From: Heterotrichella gracilis
Taxonomy: Eukaryota > Sar > Xanthophyceae > Tribonematales > Xanthonemataceae
DNA length: 64,000 nt
Direction of reading: 5' to 3'
NCBI GenBank assembly: GCA_032358255.1
Contig: JAULBX010005331.1
Span: 1-64,000 of the forward strand
Shown: piece by piece, positions 42,601 through 53,015 of the stretch
Layout of the letters: every line of letters starts with the position of its first letter
How positions within the stretch are numbered: position 1 is the first letter of the stretch
Program-made: the position numbers and the translations under genes
Notes under the pieces: generated by a model
The model's database searches: none
Told to the model about the DNA's origin: nothing
What the model saw: only the letters and a program-made list of their open reading frames with translations

Positions 42601-43695
42601 CCGCATCCTTCGACGACAATGGCATCCCTTCTACCCCTCTCTGAACAACCACTTCATCACCACACCACACGTAATTCTCCCCCCTCCAATCCCCCACAAC
42701 CCCACCCCTCGAGGCCACACACACTTCTCCTTCCTCCAAACCCTAAACCCTCCCCACCCCTCCCAGGCCACACCGACGGCATCAACGCCGCAGCGCTTTC
42801 GGGGGACGACACCCTGGCCATCACCGCATCCACATACAACACCCCTTCCTTCTCCTCCCCTCGACCACAACACCTCCCCCCCACACACGCACTGGCACTT
42901 TTCTCTCCCACACAAACATGCATACTTTTTCTCCCTCCAACCACACCCCTCCACCCCTCCAGGCCACACAGACGGCATCAACGCCGCGGCGCTCTCTGCG
43001 GACGACACCCTGGCCATCACCGCATCAGCCGACAGCACCGCGCGCATGTGGGACCTGGCCTCCGGTGCCTGCCGCCACATCCTCCACCACGACTCCCCCG
43101 TCACCCTGGCCGCCATTTCCACCTGCCGAGGGCGGGCTGTGACTGCTACCGAGGATGGACACGTGTCCCTCTGGGATTTGGACAGCGGGACGAGGATAGC
43201 GGGGCTGGAGGGGCATAGTGAGGCGGTCAGCGGGTTGGCATTCGGCGGAGAAGGGGATGGCGAGTTTGTGACTGCTGGGAGTGACGGGAGCGTCATGCTG
43301 TGGGGCTCGGATGCAGGTGCGTGGGGTGTGATTGGGGTGAAAAGGGGAGTGCGATATTGTGCATAGTCGTGGTGGGACTGGGCGGGCTTAGTGGCGCTGT
43401 GCGGGTTGGAGTGGAGAGTGGATGGCCAGGTTGTGACTGGTGGGACTTATGGGAGCGGCATTGAGGCTCAGATGCTAGTGGGTGGTGGCTGGGGTGAAGG
43501 CTAAGTTGCGTGCTCAATAAAGTTAGGGTTTCCTCCTAACCCTCTCGTGCTCCCCTTGCCCTCGCAGGTCATTTGTCTGGCTTCTTCGCTGGCGATGGTG
43601 CCTTCACAGCAGCCTACTTCACCCACCCATCGGTGACCTCCGGGGCGCACCTGGTGGTGGGGGATGAGTGCGGCGCAGTGCACTTCCTGGCCTGA
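33661..43695 (+). CDS. APAF-1-like winged-helix/helical/WD40 protein without NB-ARC
   Basis: Eighteen exons join in phase from 34317 to TGA 43693-43695 (1133 residues): 34317-34488, 34740-34886, 35236-35466, 35681-35817, 36283-36450, 36806-37041, 37456-37609, 37885-38080, 38365-38555, 38743-38881, 39370-39568, 40236-40405, 40592-40827, 41203-41427, 41730-41930, 42314-42431, 42963-43316 and 43568-43695. A first exon at 33661-33792 (44 residues) fits in phase but is unproven. The N-terminal part is Ser/Pro/Arg-rich. LFEKYLKLAVFPCEVPVPLA and LLQRLWG match the winged-helix domain of APAF-1-type STAND proteins; IPDDGYILLNLGYHLAGAGD and DPGWLEAKV match their helical domain. About a dozen WD40 blades follow (SADCTARVWD, DYTALVWDL, DGTARVWDL) and the end is VGDECGAVHFLA. 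No P-loop is visible. Intron 3 uses a GC donor (35467). Cell-death or immune sensing is inferred only from family resemblance. Confidence 0.85.
34500..34557. repeat. Imperfect hairpin just inside an intron
   Basis: AGTCCCT, then TAGGGGGCAT, pair with ATGCCCCC and then AGGGACT across a loop of about 20 nt. It starts 12 bases after the donor at 34489. Confidence 0.5.
34850..35131 (+). repeat. Three copies of exon 2 end and donor with TTTAGGG spacers
   Basis: The real exon 2 end (GGGGACGTCCACGGATGATG, near 34864-34883) is followed by copies at 34984-35003 and 35104-35123, the last with one change. The spacers both contain TTTAGGGTTT or near variants and GACCAGxTGxCxTGGGAGG. The unit is about 120 bp. 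Confidence 0.9.
35863..36035 (+). repeat. Two echoes of WD40-gene exon 4 end
   Basis: GCTGTTTGACAAGTCCCTCA (35878) to GTTCCCATGCGAGGTAAGG copies 35777-35822 (GCTGGCGGTGTTCCCATGCG and donor). A shorter third copy, GGTTCCCATGCGAGGG, is at 36018. CCCTAAA tracts separate all three. Confidence 0.85.
36664..36740 (+). repeat. Echo of exon 6 start
   Basis: TTGCAGTTGCTCGACTTCCC through CAGTCCCACCCGCCCTCGCC resembles the acceptor and first 90 bases of exon 6 (36801-36890). It lies about 140 bp upstream in the intron. Confidence 0.75.
37250..37330 (+). repeat. Echo of exon 7 start
   Basis: CCCAGTTTCCTCACCTTGGG and AATGTGAAGCTGCTCCTGGA copy the acceptor and first 60 bases of exon 7 at 37451-37510, 200 bp upstream. 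Confidence 0.85.
39007..39082 (+). repeat. Echo of exon 10 end
   Basis: GGGTGTGTGCCTCATAGTTA and the following bases resemble 38826-38890, including the donor region (GGGTGCxTGGCC). Confidence 0.7.
39680..40285 (+). repeat. Six-copy array of exon 12 acceptor and start, with CCCTAAA spacers
   Basis: Copies start at about 39682, 39800, 39911, 40030, 40132 and the real exon at 40236. Each has GCAGGCTGTGGCACATCGGC or a variant, then GGCAAGGTCCTGCACCAGCT. The spacers are CCCTAAA-rich, and two share AATGCTACGTGCTAAACCCT. One copy lacks the AG. Unit length is about 100-120 bp. Similarity rises toward the real exon. Confidence 0.95.
39725..40230. repeat. Main cluster of CCCTAAA telomere-type units
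   Basis: This is the densest of about 25 interstitial CCCTAAA/TTTAGGG clusters. Others lie near 1215, 2370, 3040, 3510, 7470, 13080, 24390, 34065, 34260, 34690, 35040, 35845, 41445, 45611, 46925, 53370-53640 and 55240. Most are in introns and both orientations occur. Confidence 0.9.
40950..41025 (+). repeat. Echo of exon 13 end
   Basis: GCAATCACTGGGAGCAGGGA to AAACCAGGTAGGGTAG is almost identical to 40768-40836, including the donor. One base differs in the part I compared (CTCAAA to CTCCAA). Confidence 0.95.
41463..41512 (+). repeat. Echo of exon 14 end
   Basis: TGACTGGGAAGGTGCCATCA, then AGGTGCAACAA, resembles 41406-41435 (CTGGGGAGGGCGCCATCAAG and donor). It is preceded by CCCTAAA units. 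Confidence 0.7.
42136..42260 (+). repeat. Two echoes of exon 16 start
   Basis: CCCAGGGCGGCATGAACGGC (42137) and CACAGGACCGCATGATCGCC (42223) repeat the acceptor and start of exon 16 (CCCAGGGCCGCATGAACGGC, 42309). Confidence 0.8.
42760..42835 (+). repeat. Echo of exon 17 start
   Basis: CCCAGGCCACACCGACGGCA to CTGGCCATCACCGCATCCAC copies the acceptor and first 70 bases of exon 17 (42958-43028). The frame is open and has the same phase, so the copy could be used as an alternative acceptor. Confidence 0.85.
43425..43505 (+). repeat. Echo of exon 17 end
   Basis: TTGTGACTGGTGGGACTTAT and the following bases resemble 43265-43345 (TTGTGACTGCTGGGAGTGAC), including the donor region and the GGGTGA sequence beyond it. 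Confidence 0.7.
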
Positions 43696-43779
43696 TGATC
43701 ATGCCGATGATCGGCATTCAGATGATTATGTGTAGCGATCAGCCTGGCAATCATAGCCGGTGATGGTGTCCTGATTGGC

Positions 43780-43815
43780 GCGGCGCGAGGCACTTCCTGG
43801 CCTGATGATGATAAT
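43780..43815 (+). repeat. Echo of the WD40-gene stop region in the 3' flank
   Basis: GGCACTTCCTGGCCTGATGA repeats the last codons and stop at 43679-43698 (TGCACTTCCTGGCCTGATGA). Confidence 0.75.
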
Positions 43816-46060
43816 GGACGGGGTTCCTGCTGATACATTCTGAAGGTGATGACTGATAAAGAATATCCTATTGGTCAGTTCGACAATCACAGCTGATGAT
43901 GAGTATCCTGAGGAGTATACAATGGGGGCGACTGCATGCATAAGAAGTAAGTGAAAGCACAACGGGATTTGCATTCGGTTGTACCGAGTGGCGTCCAGGG
44001 TACAAACACATGAAACACCGGTATTTTTTGTGACAACTAGAGGACAAGTATCAGGGCTTTATGTCCACCGCAGTAAGCCTTGTTCAGAGGCTGGGCACTT
44101 TTCAGAGGGTAAGCCTTTGATTTTTATTCCATCTGCCATGTTAGGGTAACAATAGGGTAATGATGCTACTGAAGTCACGCACTGCAGCTGGCCCAGCAAT
44201 TAAAATTTCTGAAGGTTTTATTTGATTGAGATTGAGGTGCGGATTGCATCTCGATCCCAGCTGGCCAGCAGTCGAGGAAGCGCTTTATTATTGGGGCCAT
44301 ATGGTTGCCATGAATTTCCCATTTTCAATGAAAACGTATGCCAGCAGTACAGGATCGTAAACCAAATGCCATTTGATAATTTCCCATCAAGTTTCCAGTG
44401 AGAGCGTATTCAAAAAAGTTATGTGCTTTTAAGGTTTTATTGGCCATGCTGCCAGTGGCGCATGTTCTCCAATATTAAATTAATTCCAATTGAACTGTTT
44501 AGGACTCAGGGTTGCAAGCTGTCAATTTTCCATTCATCCAGCCAAACGGGGCTTCTGGAGTACGATTCAAGCATGCGCGCTATCAAGCTTGCCTCCTACT
44601 TGTTCTCAGGTTGTAGTCAAGCCTTTGGAATTCATCATCTGTTTCTCAGTGTCACTGAGTGTGGAAACGCTTTTCACGAGTGCTCCCATGGCTCATGCAT
44701 GTGCGGGTGTTCTCAGACAGCAAGGCAGCCAGCAGCAAACTGCTTGTTTTCCCTCCTAGCCACTGGGCATTTTGGGGAAGCGCCCAAGAGGATAAGTTAG
44801 TGTGTTTTCTCCCTGTGGAAGTGGCACTGTGACAGCCAGTTTTACCAACCTCCCGGGTTGGAGTTAGTGCAGCTTCCACGTGGTTATAATGTGCAATACA
44901 CGCTGATATCTGGCAAGGTGGCGATGAACTTCAGCCGCTGATGCGCCAAAGGACCATTGAGTAGTGGTAGTGCTGAGTGAGACTGAGTTGGAATTTCCAG
45001 CGTACAGCTCGAGGTTACGAGGTGGCCGTTACATGATCGACGTTCACCTGTCAATCCCCCAGGAGCTGTATTTATATTTCAACGGCACCAATTAATTAAA
45101 TAAACCCTGCAGCCGTGGCAGTTCAATATTATTTTGTTGGATACCCCCTTTGCTGGATACCGTATTTGGAGGAAATGATAGCATGCTTGCAAGAAACCAA
45201 CTTGTAATAAAGACTTAGTCGTGCTCTTTGCGAAGTTGTTGTGCAGACTGCGTCTGATTAATAATATGCTGCAGAGCCCTCAATGAATTTAACGTGGACG
45301 GTGTTGGCAGCTTTCTTTTGTTAGCAGCTGCAGTGTGTGTGCTACACAGCAAAACTGTGTAATGTCACAGTCCATATGCCCCTGTTACCGGGGGGTCAAC
45401 GATGACTCCCGGAGGTTTCGGCCAGAAAGCATTGAAATGAGGCTCTCTACATTTGGGATGAAGCCCAGACAGGTTTAAGTTACAATCCTTGGCACTGTGG
45501 CCCCTGGGGCCATTCAAAACAGTATGCAACAATGAAAAGTTACATCGAAGGAGAGTGTCGAGGCGGATGCTGCCGAGGACAGTCCCCTGTGCATGTGGGC
45601 CTGCTGCCCAAACCCTAAACCCTAAACGGCTGAGGTTGCCGGACCAGGTACCTGGCGCCGGCGTGCAATAAATGTGTGTGGACAGACTCTGTGAACTTGC
45701 AATGACATGCAACTAATGCTACAGCTAGTGGTACATGGAAACCTAAAGACAGCTAACGACATCAAAAGTGTGTGCAAACCCGACCCCTGGCCAAGCACAT
45801 CGCAACAAAACTGTGTATGCACGGAAAACAAAGAGGCACCCATGCCCATGCATGCACCCTACCGACCCTGAAGCAGGCCTTTCCAAGCAGCCAGCTCGCC
45901 ACCCACACCCTACATGGCCACCCACACCCCACAGGGTGGCACGTCCACCAAGCCCTCCCACTGCGCCCCCAAGCCTGCACACTGCTGAGACAGCGCCCCA
46001 TCCAACTTGGTGCAGCACAAACCTCTGGCGCTTGCGTTGGCCCTTGCGCTTGCGCTGCCG
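43816..46060. other. Spacer between WD40 gene and PEX11
   Basis: No gene is recognised. The stretch is AT-richer from 44000 to 45300. One pair of CCCTAAA units lies at 45611-45626. Short ORFs lack motifs. Confidence 0.4.
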
Positions 46061-46063
46061 CTG

Positions 46064-46325
46064 CTGCTACCTGACTGGATTTGACACCGCCAAAGGTACA
46101 GCAGGTAGCCGTTCACGAGATGCGCAATGAACCCCCCAGCAACCCCACGGAGCGCATACGCACCCCCAGTGCTGCAGCGCCTTTGGCAGTTGCCGTGGCG
46201 CTGCTGTTACCTGACTGGATTTGACACCGCAAGGTACGGCAGGTAGCCATTCATGAGGTAATGATCCCCCGGCAACCCCACGAAGCGCACACGCCCCCAC
46301 ACCCAGCAGCAGCGCATCGGCCAGC
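46064..46325 (-). repeat. Two echoes of the PEX11 last exon in the 3' flank
   Basis: Two units of about 130 bp carry GTAGCCGTTCACGAG/GTAGCCATTCATGAGG and CAGCAACCCCACGGAGCGC/CGGCAACCCCACGAAGCGC. They match the inside of the last exon at 46432-46500 (GTAGCAGTTCATGAGG and CAGCAGCCCCACAAAGCGC). Confidence 0.85.
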
Positions 46326-46336
46326 ACCGCATCGCC

Positions 46337-48764
46337 CTAGGCCGTTTTCGCAGTCAGCTTCGGCGCAGGGCACACCTCTGACGCTGGCAGGGGTGCCACT
46401 ACCGCCTTGACGGGCTTTGGCACAGTCGGGTAGAGCAGGTAGCAGTTCATGAGGGAGGCTATGATCCCCAGCAGCCCCACAAAGCGCGGCTTCCATGGCC
46501 GCAGCTGGAGGAGCCCGGTGGCCAGCAGTGCCTGCGGGGTGGGTGGAGATGGAGGTTGGGTGGGTGGGATGGGGGGTGGTGCAAGCATATGACTAGAGGT
46601 TGCAAGGAGAAGGGGGTTGTGCGCATGTGCATGAGGACTAGGGTTGCGTTTAAGCTCTCCAGCCTTAATAACGCGCATATCAGCAGCAGAGCTTACTGAC
46701 CCAACCCTAGTACTGTGTTGCTTGCTGCAGGCGTGACAAGTGGTAAACGTATGCGACAGGGAAACGCGACATGGACAACTGCTTCCAGCATTGAGCGCCG
46801 CTGGTGTACCCAAAGGCTGCAACACATAACCTCATTTGATCGTTCCATTTTGATTTCGCTCAGAACAGGATTGAAACACTGGTCCCGCAGGCAGGAAAGC
46901 TCTTTAAAGGCGCGCCCGTGAAAACCCTTAAACCCTAAACCCTAGGCCCTGAACCCTGGTCCCCGCCTCACCTGCACCACTGCGTGGGTGAGCACAAATG
47001 CGCGCCGGTCTATCTCCGCCTTTGACCTGCGCACCCGCTCCCGCCAGGAGGCGTCGTCCTCATCCGGCCGCTTCTTGGCAGCCTACGGCGGGGCTAGGGT
47101 TTAGCGGATTGTATAGGGTACAGGGTTTAGGGTACTAATTAGGGTCTCAGTCAAACAAGCTTGTGGCGCCAGCTGAGGTTAAACCGCAATGGATGCGTGG
47201 CATTGCTGCGTGTTCCCTGGCACGGGTGGCCAAACCGAATGCATGCAGCAGCAGACAATGTGGCAAACCCTTGACAAGGGCAAGCTATTTGATGCATGCA
47301 GGTCCTTGGCAACACCCACCTGTGCCAGCTCATACAGCTCTGCCAGTGCTGTGCACACTGACGCGCCCAGCCAGCTGTACAGGGAAGTCTTCTGGAACCT
47401 ACAGGAGGGCAAACCGATCAAGGGGCGCGGTGCAGCAACCAGTAGGCATAGGACCAGGTGGGTGATTTGGGGCAGAGCTGCAAGGTCAGGGATACAGTGG
47501 CGAGGACCCAGTATGGTGGTGGGGAATGGGCCGAAGGAGGTGCCTTTGCTGAATGGCCCAGAAAAAAAGCGGTTGCAATAGTATGAGTGCCTTGCAGTGT
47601 ACATTGTGCATATGTTTGGTCCAGGTCTGGCGCGTGGGCGCGTGCGCGCGTGGGCGCGCGCCACAGTGACTCACTTGTCCACCAGGGCCTTGTTTGTCAC
47701 GATGCCGGCTTGGCTGGCCCATACCACATGGTCCGCGCCAAAGTACATGGCGTTCAGGATGGGCTTGAGCTGCAGCAGCGATTAAATTTGGAATTTAAAT
47801 CCACAACTCGCGCACGGCGTAGGGGCACAACCAACAGGTACTACAACAAGCCCCTGAATAGTCACGGCAGTGTATGCTCAAGGCGGCGCGTTTCGTCCAA
47901 GTGCACAGCGTGGTGGAGGGCACACCTTGAGCAGGATTTCTATTGCGATGGGCTTGTTCCCGAACCGTGGGTTGAGCAGCACTGGGGAGACGGCCTCCAG
48001 CGGCTGCAAGTGGAGGGTTGCTGTCAGCGGGGAGTTGGAGCACAACGCATGCATATAGGCAGCTGCTGGCAAACCAACCCAGTGCAACAAGGAAAAAGTG
48101 CTTTGCTGTGCATGACTATCCCCTGTAGTAAACTCAGTTAGCTGGTCCTAAATAGCTGGCCTTGTCTGGCATCAAAGGCGCTGTGTACTAATTTAGCAAT
48201 GGCCCAGTTGCCGCTTCAGGAGCAGTGACACAAACTGCTCTGCCTCCGTTCAGGCTTACTGGGTTTCACCGATGATACACCGGCAGTTCAGAGTTGCTAA
48301 CTTACCCTCAGCACACGGAAGACTTTTCGTGCAGCTGTGACGGAAGCCTGGGCCTTTCGGAGGTTGCCAGGCTCCCCAGCAGAAGCAAACATCAACGCAT
48401 ACTGCAAGGACACAGACACGATTTCACGTCAGCATAAACTTGCTGACAGATTGCTGTATTGGGCTCGAGATACTTTGAACCAAGGAGGTTGGGTGAGGCA
48501 CATCTTGATCTTTTCTAGGAACCCTGTTCAAAACGTCCTTGACAACATTTCTTCTCCTTTTCTTGTTTCGGAACACGTACCTGGATAGCTGCTGTCAACT
48601 TGTCCTTGGCATCTGCTTGCCCCAGAAACTGGTTCAACACCTGCAACCAGCGGCTTGCTTTCAAACTGTCCACGGACGCCATCATTCAAAGGGCAGGTCG
48701 CCAGGCGGAGAGGCGCTCATACCTTGAGGTGGGTTGACGCCCTCTCCGTGACCTGCTTATCCAT
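46337..48764 (-). CDS. PEX11: Peroxisomal membrane protein PEX11
   Basis: PEX11 elongates and divides peroxisomes and sits in their membrane. Eight exons join in phase: 48723-48764, 48581-48640, 48306-48401, 47926-48003, 47675-47769, 47320-47398, 46972-47082 and 46337-46531, giving 251 residues. It starts MDKQVTERASTHLK; exon 2 has VLNQFLGQADAKDKLTAAIQ and exon 3 YALMFASAGEPGNLRKAQAS, the conserved N-terminal amphipathic region. FGADHVVWASQAGI and FQKTSLYSWLGASVCTALAE follow. The last exon holds the C-terminal membrane segment (KPRFVGLLGIIASLMNCYLL). A charged loop (KKRPDEDDASWRERVRRSK) is typical. The length fits the family (about 230-260). The PEX11 sub-type was not assigned. Its 3' flank carries echoes of the last exon. 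Confidence 0.93.
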
Positions 48765-49580
48765 CGCTGCAGGATACACGAACGGTCTCCAAGACTTGCA
48801 GGTTACCAGAGCGCTGAAATTGGCTGGAGGCTGTTGTCAGCAACGTTCAGTCGTGTTACGGCAGGTTTCGAGGTTGCGTTGATAGGGGATGGCTCGACAC
48901 AGGCCGACACAGTCACACAGATTTGTGGTTTGTGGTACAGTGTACCGTAGCCCACTACTGAGCATCTGGTAAGGGAGGCGGCTAATGGAAACAAGTTGTG
49001 CTGTGCAAAAAGTCGTGTTGGCGAAAACGACAACGCCCACCGAATTTGAACTGGAGCACGGTGCCACCTCAGCATCGCCAAATGATACGAATTTGCGAAA
49101 TTAAATGGAAATTTTCAGACCCCTCGCGAGGCCTCCGGGCCACAAAGTGACGTGCTATCTGCTAAAATCTGACGTGGTTCCTTTGTGCACACTTTGGCCA
49201 CAAGTCCATTCGCCGATGTCCAAGGCGGTGCTGAGGTGGCATCACATGGTCCGTCGCGTGACCAATACAAAGCGATGCAGCTGCCACGAAGCCCAGCCGG
49301 AACTGCCGCTTCATCGGCCCAGCCAGCCACTCTCGTCCCCCCCCACCAACAAAGCCTGCCAAAACCGGTTTGAACGCAGCAGTTTTTGAAGCGAATTCCG
49401 CGTTCAAACCGCATCTGAAGGGACGTGCTTGGCTAGTCTGTCGGTGCTGTCACAACGCTTGCACACTGCATAGCGGGGGTGGTGGCTCCCGTGAAAGGGG
49501 GCTTACCCATCGTGGAGCCAGTCACCGTGCCTAAGTTCCTCCACGAATTGGCACCACAAAGTGAGCAATTACCGGTCACG
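48765..49580. promoter_or_regulatory. Divergent spacer, PEX11 and ACHT thioredoxin
   Basis: The two start codons lie about 820 bp apart and point outward. No TATA box or known motif was identified. ORFs in this stretch lack recognisable domains. An in-frame upstream ATG for ACHT is at 49479. Confidence 0.35.
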
Positions 49581-51107
49581 ATGGCTTCAATCCAAGGAGC
49601 ACAGTGTTGCCAACCCATCGCAGCAGCATCACCCGTCAGAATTGTGGCCATCGCCACGCCTCGGTCCGCGCGTCGAGTTATAGCGCGGCCCGAGGTTGCC
49701 CTGAGGCCAACCACTCCCACCCAGCAGCTTGCACAACCGAGCTCAACCTCGCAGGCAGACAGCGGCGTGCTGTCGGGCCACCCTGATGCTGTCAAACGGC
49801 GCCTGGAGGCAGAGCAACGGTCCGTGGCTTGGTGCCTGATAGGGCATGGGGTGGTGGTACGGCGCCAGTAGGCTATAAGGTCTACTTTGCTCCTCTTCCA
49901 CGTTGCTGACTGGTTCATTGTCACCTGCAGGCGGCTTGCCAGAGTTGAGGACGCTGAGCTGGAGAGGAGTGGCACGATCCGCTGGTAAGCACTTAGTGGT
50001 TGCACTCACAATGGGGGGCACGCCACTTGGGCAGGATGGATCACGTTTCGGGGGTGGACGCGGGCACAAAAATGCATTAGTACCTAACTAGGGCTAAACA
50101 CCTGGGCAGCTTGTTCCTGTCCTATCTAACCCACATAGCAGTGCCTTGCCCCTTTGGTAGTGTCGGGGGCTGCTTTGTGGCTGCCATCTCGTGTCGGCAG
50201 TGCCTAGGTTGGGTAAAGGAGAAGTAGTTAGGGAGTCCACCGCACCTCACAAGTCTCGGGGGAGGCAGATTGCAGTCACTTTTCTTGCCAGTTTATACTA
50301 TCTACTACGGTGTCTTGGACGCACAGTGTTTGCAGCGGCAAGCTCATGGTTTGCCAACCTAGCACCCTTTGTTGCAAAGCCCAGCACATGCTTGCCCGCT
50401 CAACTATTCACTGTGATAACATGCTTTCCACGCTGGGAGGGCGTGGCCTCAAAGTTTGTGCTAGAATTGTTTTGGTACAAGCCACTGGGCTGTGCAATTC
50501 TGGGGAGCCCCCGTAGCACACAAGTTGGTGTTGGTGTTGAGTAAGCCAAGTTGTGGCCTTTGGACTGGCAAGACCATACCATATAGTTCCTGTTCCACAT
50601 CCATTGGCACTGCTATTCCCTATAAAGGGCTTGCCAGAAGTCTCATCGACCCGACATGCGTTGTGTTTCCAAAGGCTGCCAGATCTGATTGTCCTTGTGT
50701 CACCCCCCTGCAGGTGGCAACGGGGTGAGAAACCCGACAACATGACCCTGGTCAGCAACGCTCAGCAGCTGCTGGAAGCCATGGCCGCAGCCAGGGAAAC
50801 TGGGTCCCTGGTGGTGGTGGATTTCTTCGCCCCCTGGTGCGCCGGCTGCAAGACCCTCTACCCCAAGTTGCGCCAGATCGCCGAGCGCAACCCCGACGTG
50901 GCCTTCATCAAGGTCAACTGCGAGGAGGAGGAGCTGCGGCAGTTTGCCAAGGACTGCGGCATCGTCTCGCTGCCCTTCTTCCACCTGTACCGCGGCGGGG
51001 AGCTGGTGGCCCGCTTCTCAGCCAACATCTCCAGTGTTGCGGTGCTGCGCGCGGAGATAGCCTCCCACAAGGAGTGCACACATGGGAGTGGGTTCCCACA
51101 GGCTTGA
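49581..51107 (+). CDS. Atypical Cys/His-rich thioredoxin (ACHT type), plastid
   Basis: ACHT proteins are plastid thioredoxins that pass oxidising or reducing signals, for example to 2-Cys peroxiredoxin. Three exons join in phase: 49581-49819, 49931-49984 and 50714-51107. I chose MASIQGAQCCQPIAAASPVR as the start because it resembles a transit peptide; an in-frame ATG at 49479 would add 34 residues. After the transit peptide comes SGTIRWWQRGEKPDNM, the ACHT lead-in. The thioredoxin fold follows with VVVDFFAPWCAGCKTLYPKL, an active site of WCAGC instead of the usual WCGPC, then NPDVAFIKVNCEEEEL and the cis-proline region GIVSLPFFHLYRGGE. The last residues (ECTHGSGFPQA) fall in a tandem repeat and are unlike the family end. 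They may be a recent change in the stop position. Confidence 0.85.
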
Positions 51108-51243
51108 GCGCTTGGCGCTTGGTGGCCTGTGGTTGTTCATACACAGCCACGGGGCTTGCACGTGTGGGAGTGGGTTCCCACAGGCCGGAGCCCACTCGGC
51201 GCTTGGTGGCCTGTGGCTGTTCATACACAGCCGCGGGGTTTGC
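51077..51243 (+). repeat. 82-bp tandem repeat across the ACHT stop codon
   Basis: Two units share GGGAGTGGGTTCCCACAGGC, GGCGCTTGGTGGCCTGTGG and GTTCATACACAGCC. The first includes the stop at 51105. By eye they are about 85 percent identical. Confidence 0.85.
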
Positions 51244-53015
51244 CAAGGGGCTTTGCCACAGCAGCGGGGAGATGATGTAGGGCGACAAAGCCTTTGTGAT
51301 TGCTTTGGTCAGCTGGCGCCTTCTGTGTACTGGACTGGCAGCGGATGGGCGGGGTGTGGTTGCAAGTGCATGGGCATTCTAGGCCTGCAACCACGTTCCC
51401 TCAAACCTACTCTGCGGTTGGGTATTCCTGCTCTGACACAAGGTGCATACACCGGTTGATGAATCTGAACCCTACAGTTTCGTTTGTTCATTCGTTCTGC
51501 AAAAATATATGACGCAAGTTAGTTGTGCTCACCTGGGTTGGCTTGCTGCCTTTATTGCAGCTCTGCGGGGATGGTTAGTCAGGGATTCTTTTGGGTTTAG
51601 GAGTGCGACTGGGTGCCTCCGATTTTGTCAGAGCGAGCAATTTTTTCCAATAGCTCTAGCAAGCTTGTACACAAGACGTACAAGTGGCATTTTTTTCACT
51701 GCATCGCTCGTGCAGTAGTGGATCCTGTTGGGTACTTGTTCACTGGTGAAACGTGGGTGTGTATTGACAGTCTGGGGATTTGTGTCTTTTGAGTGAGACA
51801 GGGTTAGATTTAGTGGCGTGCTGTTGCCAATTTAGAGTTGCTTCGCATGCACACATGGTATATTAGCTCCTGGCACTGTTTGGGAGCTGAGTAGGTGTGC
51901 TTGTAGTTTGGATTCTTAGGTAGGCAGGTAGATGTTATGGCGTAGGCCGTCCTGTACCACCACAGCCATGCAGTCGTTGATTCTCAAGTCTCCCTCCTGG
52001 CGGCTTGACAGGTTTTGTTTGCTGACGCTCCCAATAACAAACCAGTGCTGCCGTGGCACTTGAAAAGATATTCTGAAGTTCACTTACTTTCGTGTGCGTT
52101 GCACACTGTAACATACCCGTTGAACAACCTGAGAAGAAATTGTGCAGATGAGGTAACGGGGAGAGCAAAGGGGCTGAGAACAACCTGTCAAACCCCTTGC
52201 AATTGCTGGCTGTTACACGGCCACTCCATGGCACAGGGTCTGGGGCGCTTTTGCCATATTGGCTGCCATACATGGGTTGTGGTTTGGGCAAGCTTGCTCA
52301 CGACCGTTACCTTGGCCCAAAAAACATGCTGGGCTTTTTCCACTCACCATTCATTGCAAATAGGCGCCCAGCGGACAGCCTGTGTGGATGCAACAAGAGC
52401 AGCAAGCACACAGTAGCACAGTGGGAATGCAACTCAAAAGTGGGTTGTGTGCTGTCCTTGTCACTGTTGTCTTCGCCACAGTCCCTGGTCTGAAGAGTGT
52501 GAAAAAAGTGAAACTTTTTTGGTGGAAGTTGGTGGTGAAGGTAGAGGTCAGTAGAGTACTTGCGCTGTCCAGCCAGACTGCGTGCACACCAACCTTTGCA
52601 GCTAAACTCCTCAACTTGTAGGTTTTATACTACTGCTAAACCTTGTTTGTTTGTACGTGTTGCAGACAGACACGAGGCGCTGCTTTATCCTGTGCATGCA
52701 TAGGGGTTCGCTGCATGCATGCATAGAGGGCACCCTTGTGCAGCAAGTACCCGGCACCAAAGTCGCGTTTCCCTCAGCTTTCCTATACCTTAACGGCATT
52801 TTTGCGAGGTTTAAACACCAACAAGGTGCTTCTCAGCCTGAGCTGTCATACCCATCCGCTCCACTGGCATCTCTTATGCCAGCGCTGTCCGCCACTCGAA
52901 CCCCAGCCTTGTTGAGCCTACGGACAGCATAATTCACTGCATAATTATGCGCATATACAGCCCTTTGTTATCCCCGTGAAGAACAGCCTCCAGCGGGGTC
53001 ACCCGGCGGGACACA
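51244..53015. other. Spacer between ACHT and ABCA
   Basis: I see no gene with supported splice structure. TGCATGCATGCA occurs at 52712-52724. The ABCA promoter should lie near its right end. Confidence 0.4.

Noticed and set aside
49433-50005. 190-residue minus-strand ORF over the ACHT start
   Set aside because: It is the shadow of the ACHT transit-peptide exon; the plus-strand reading joins in phase to a thioredoxin.
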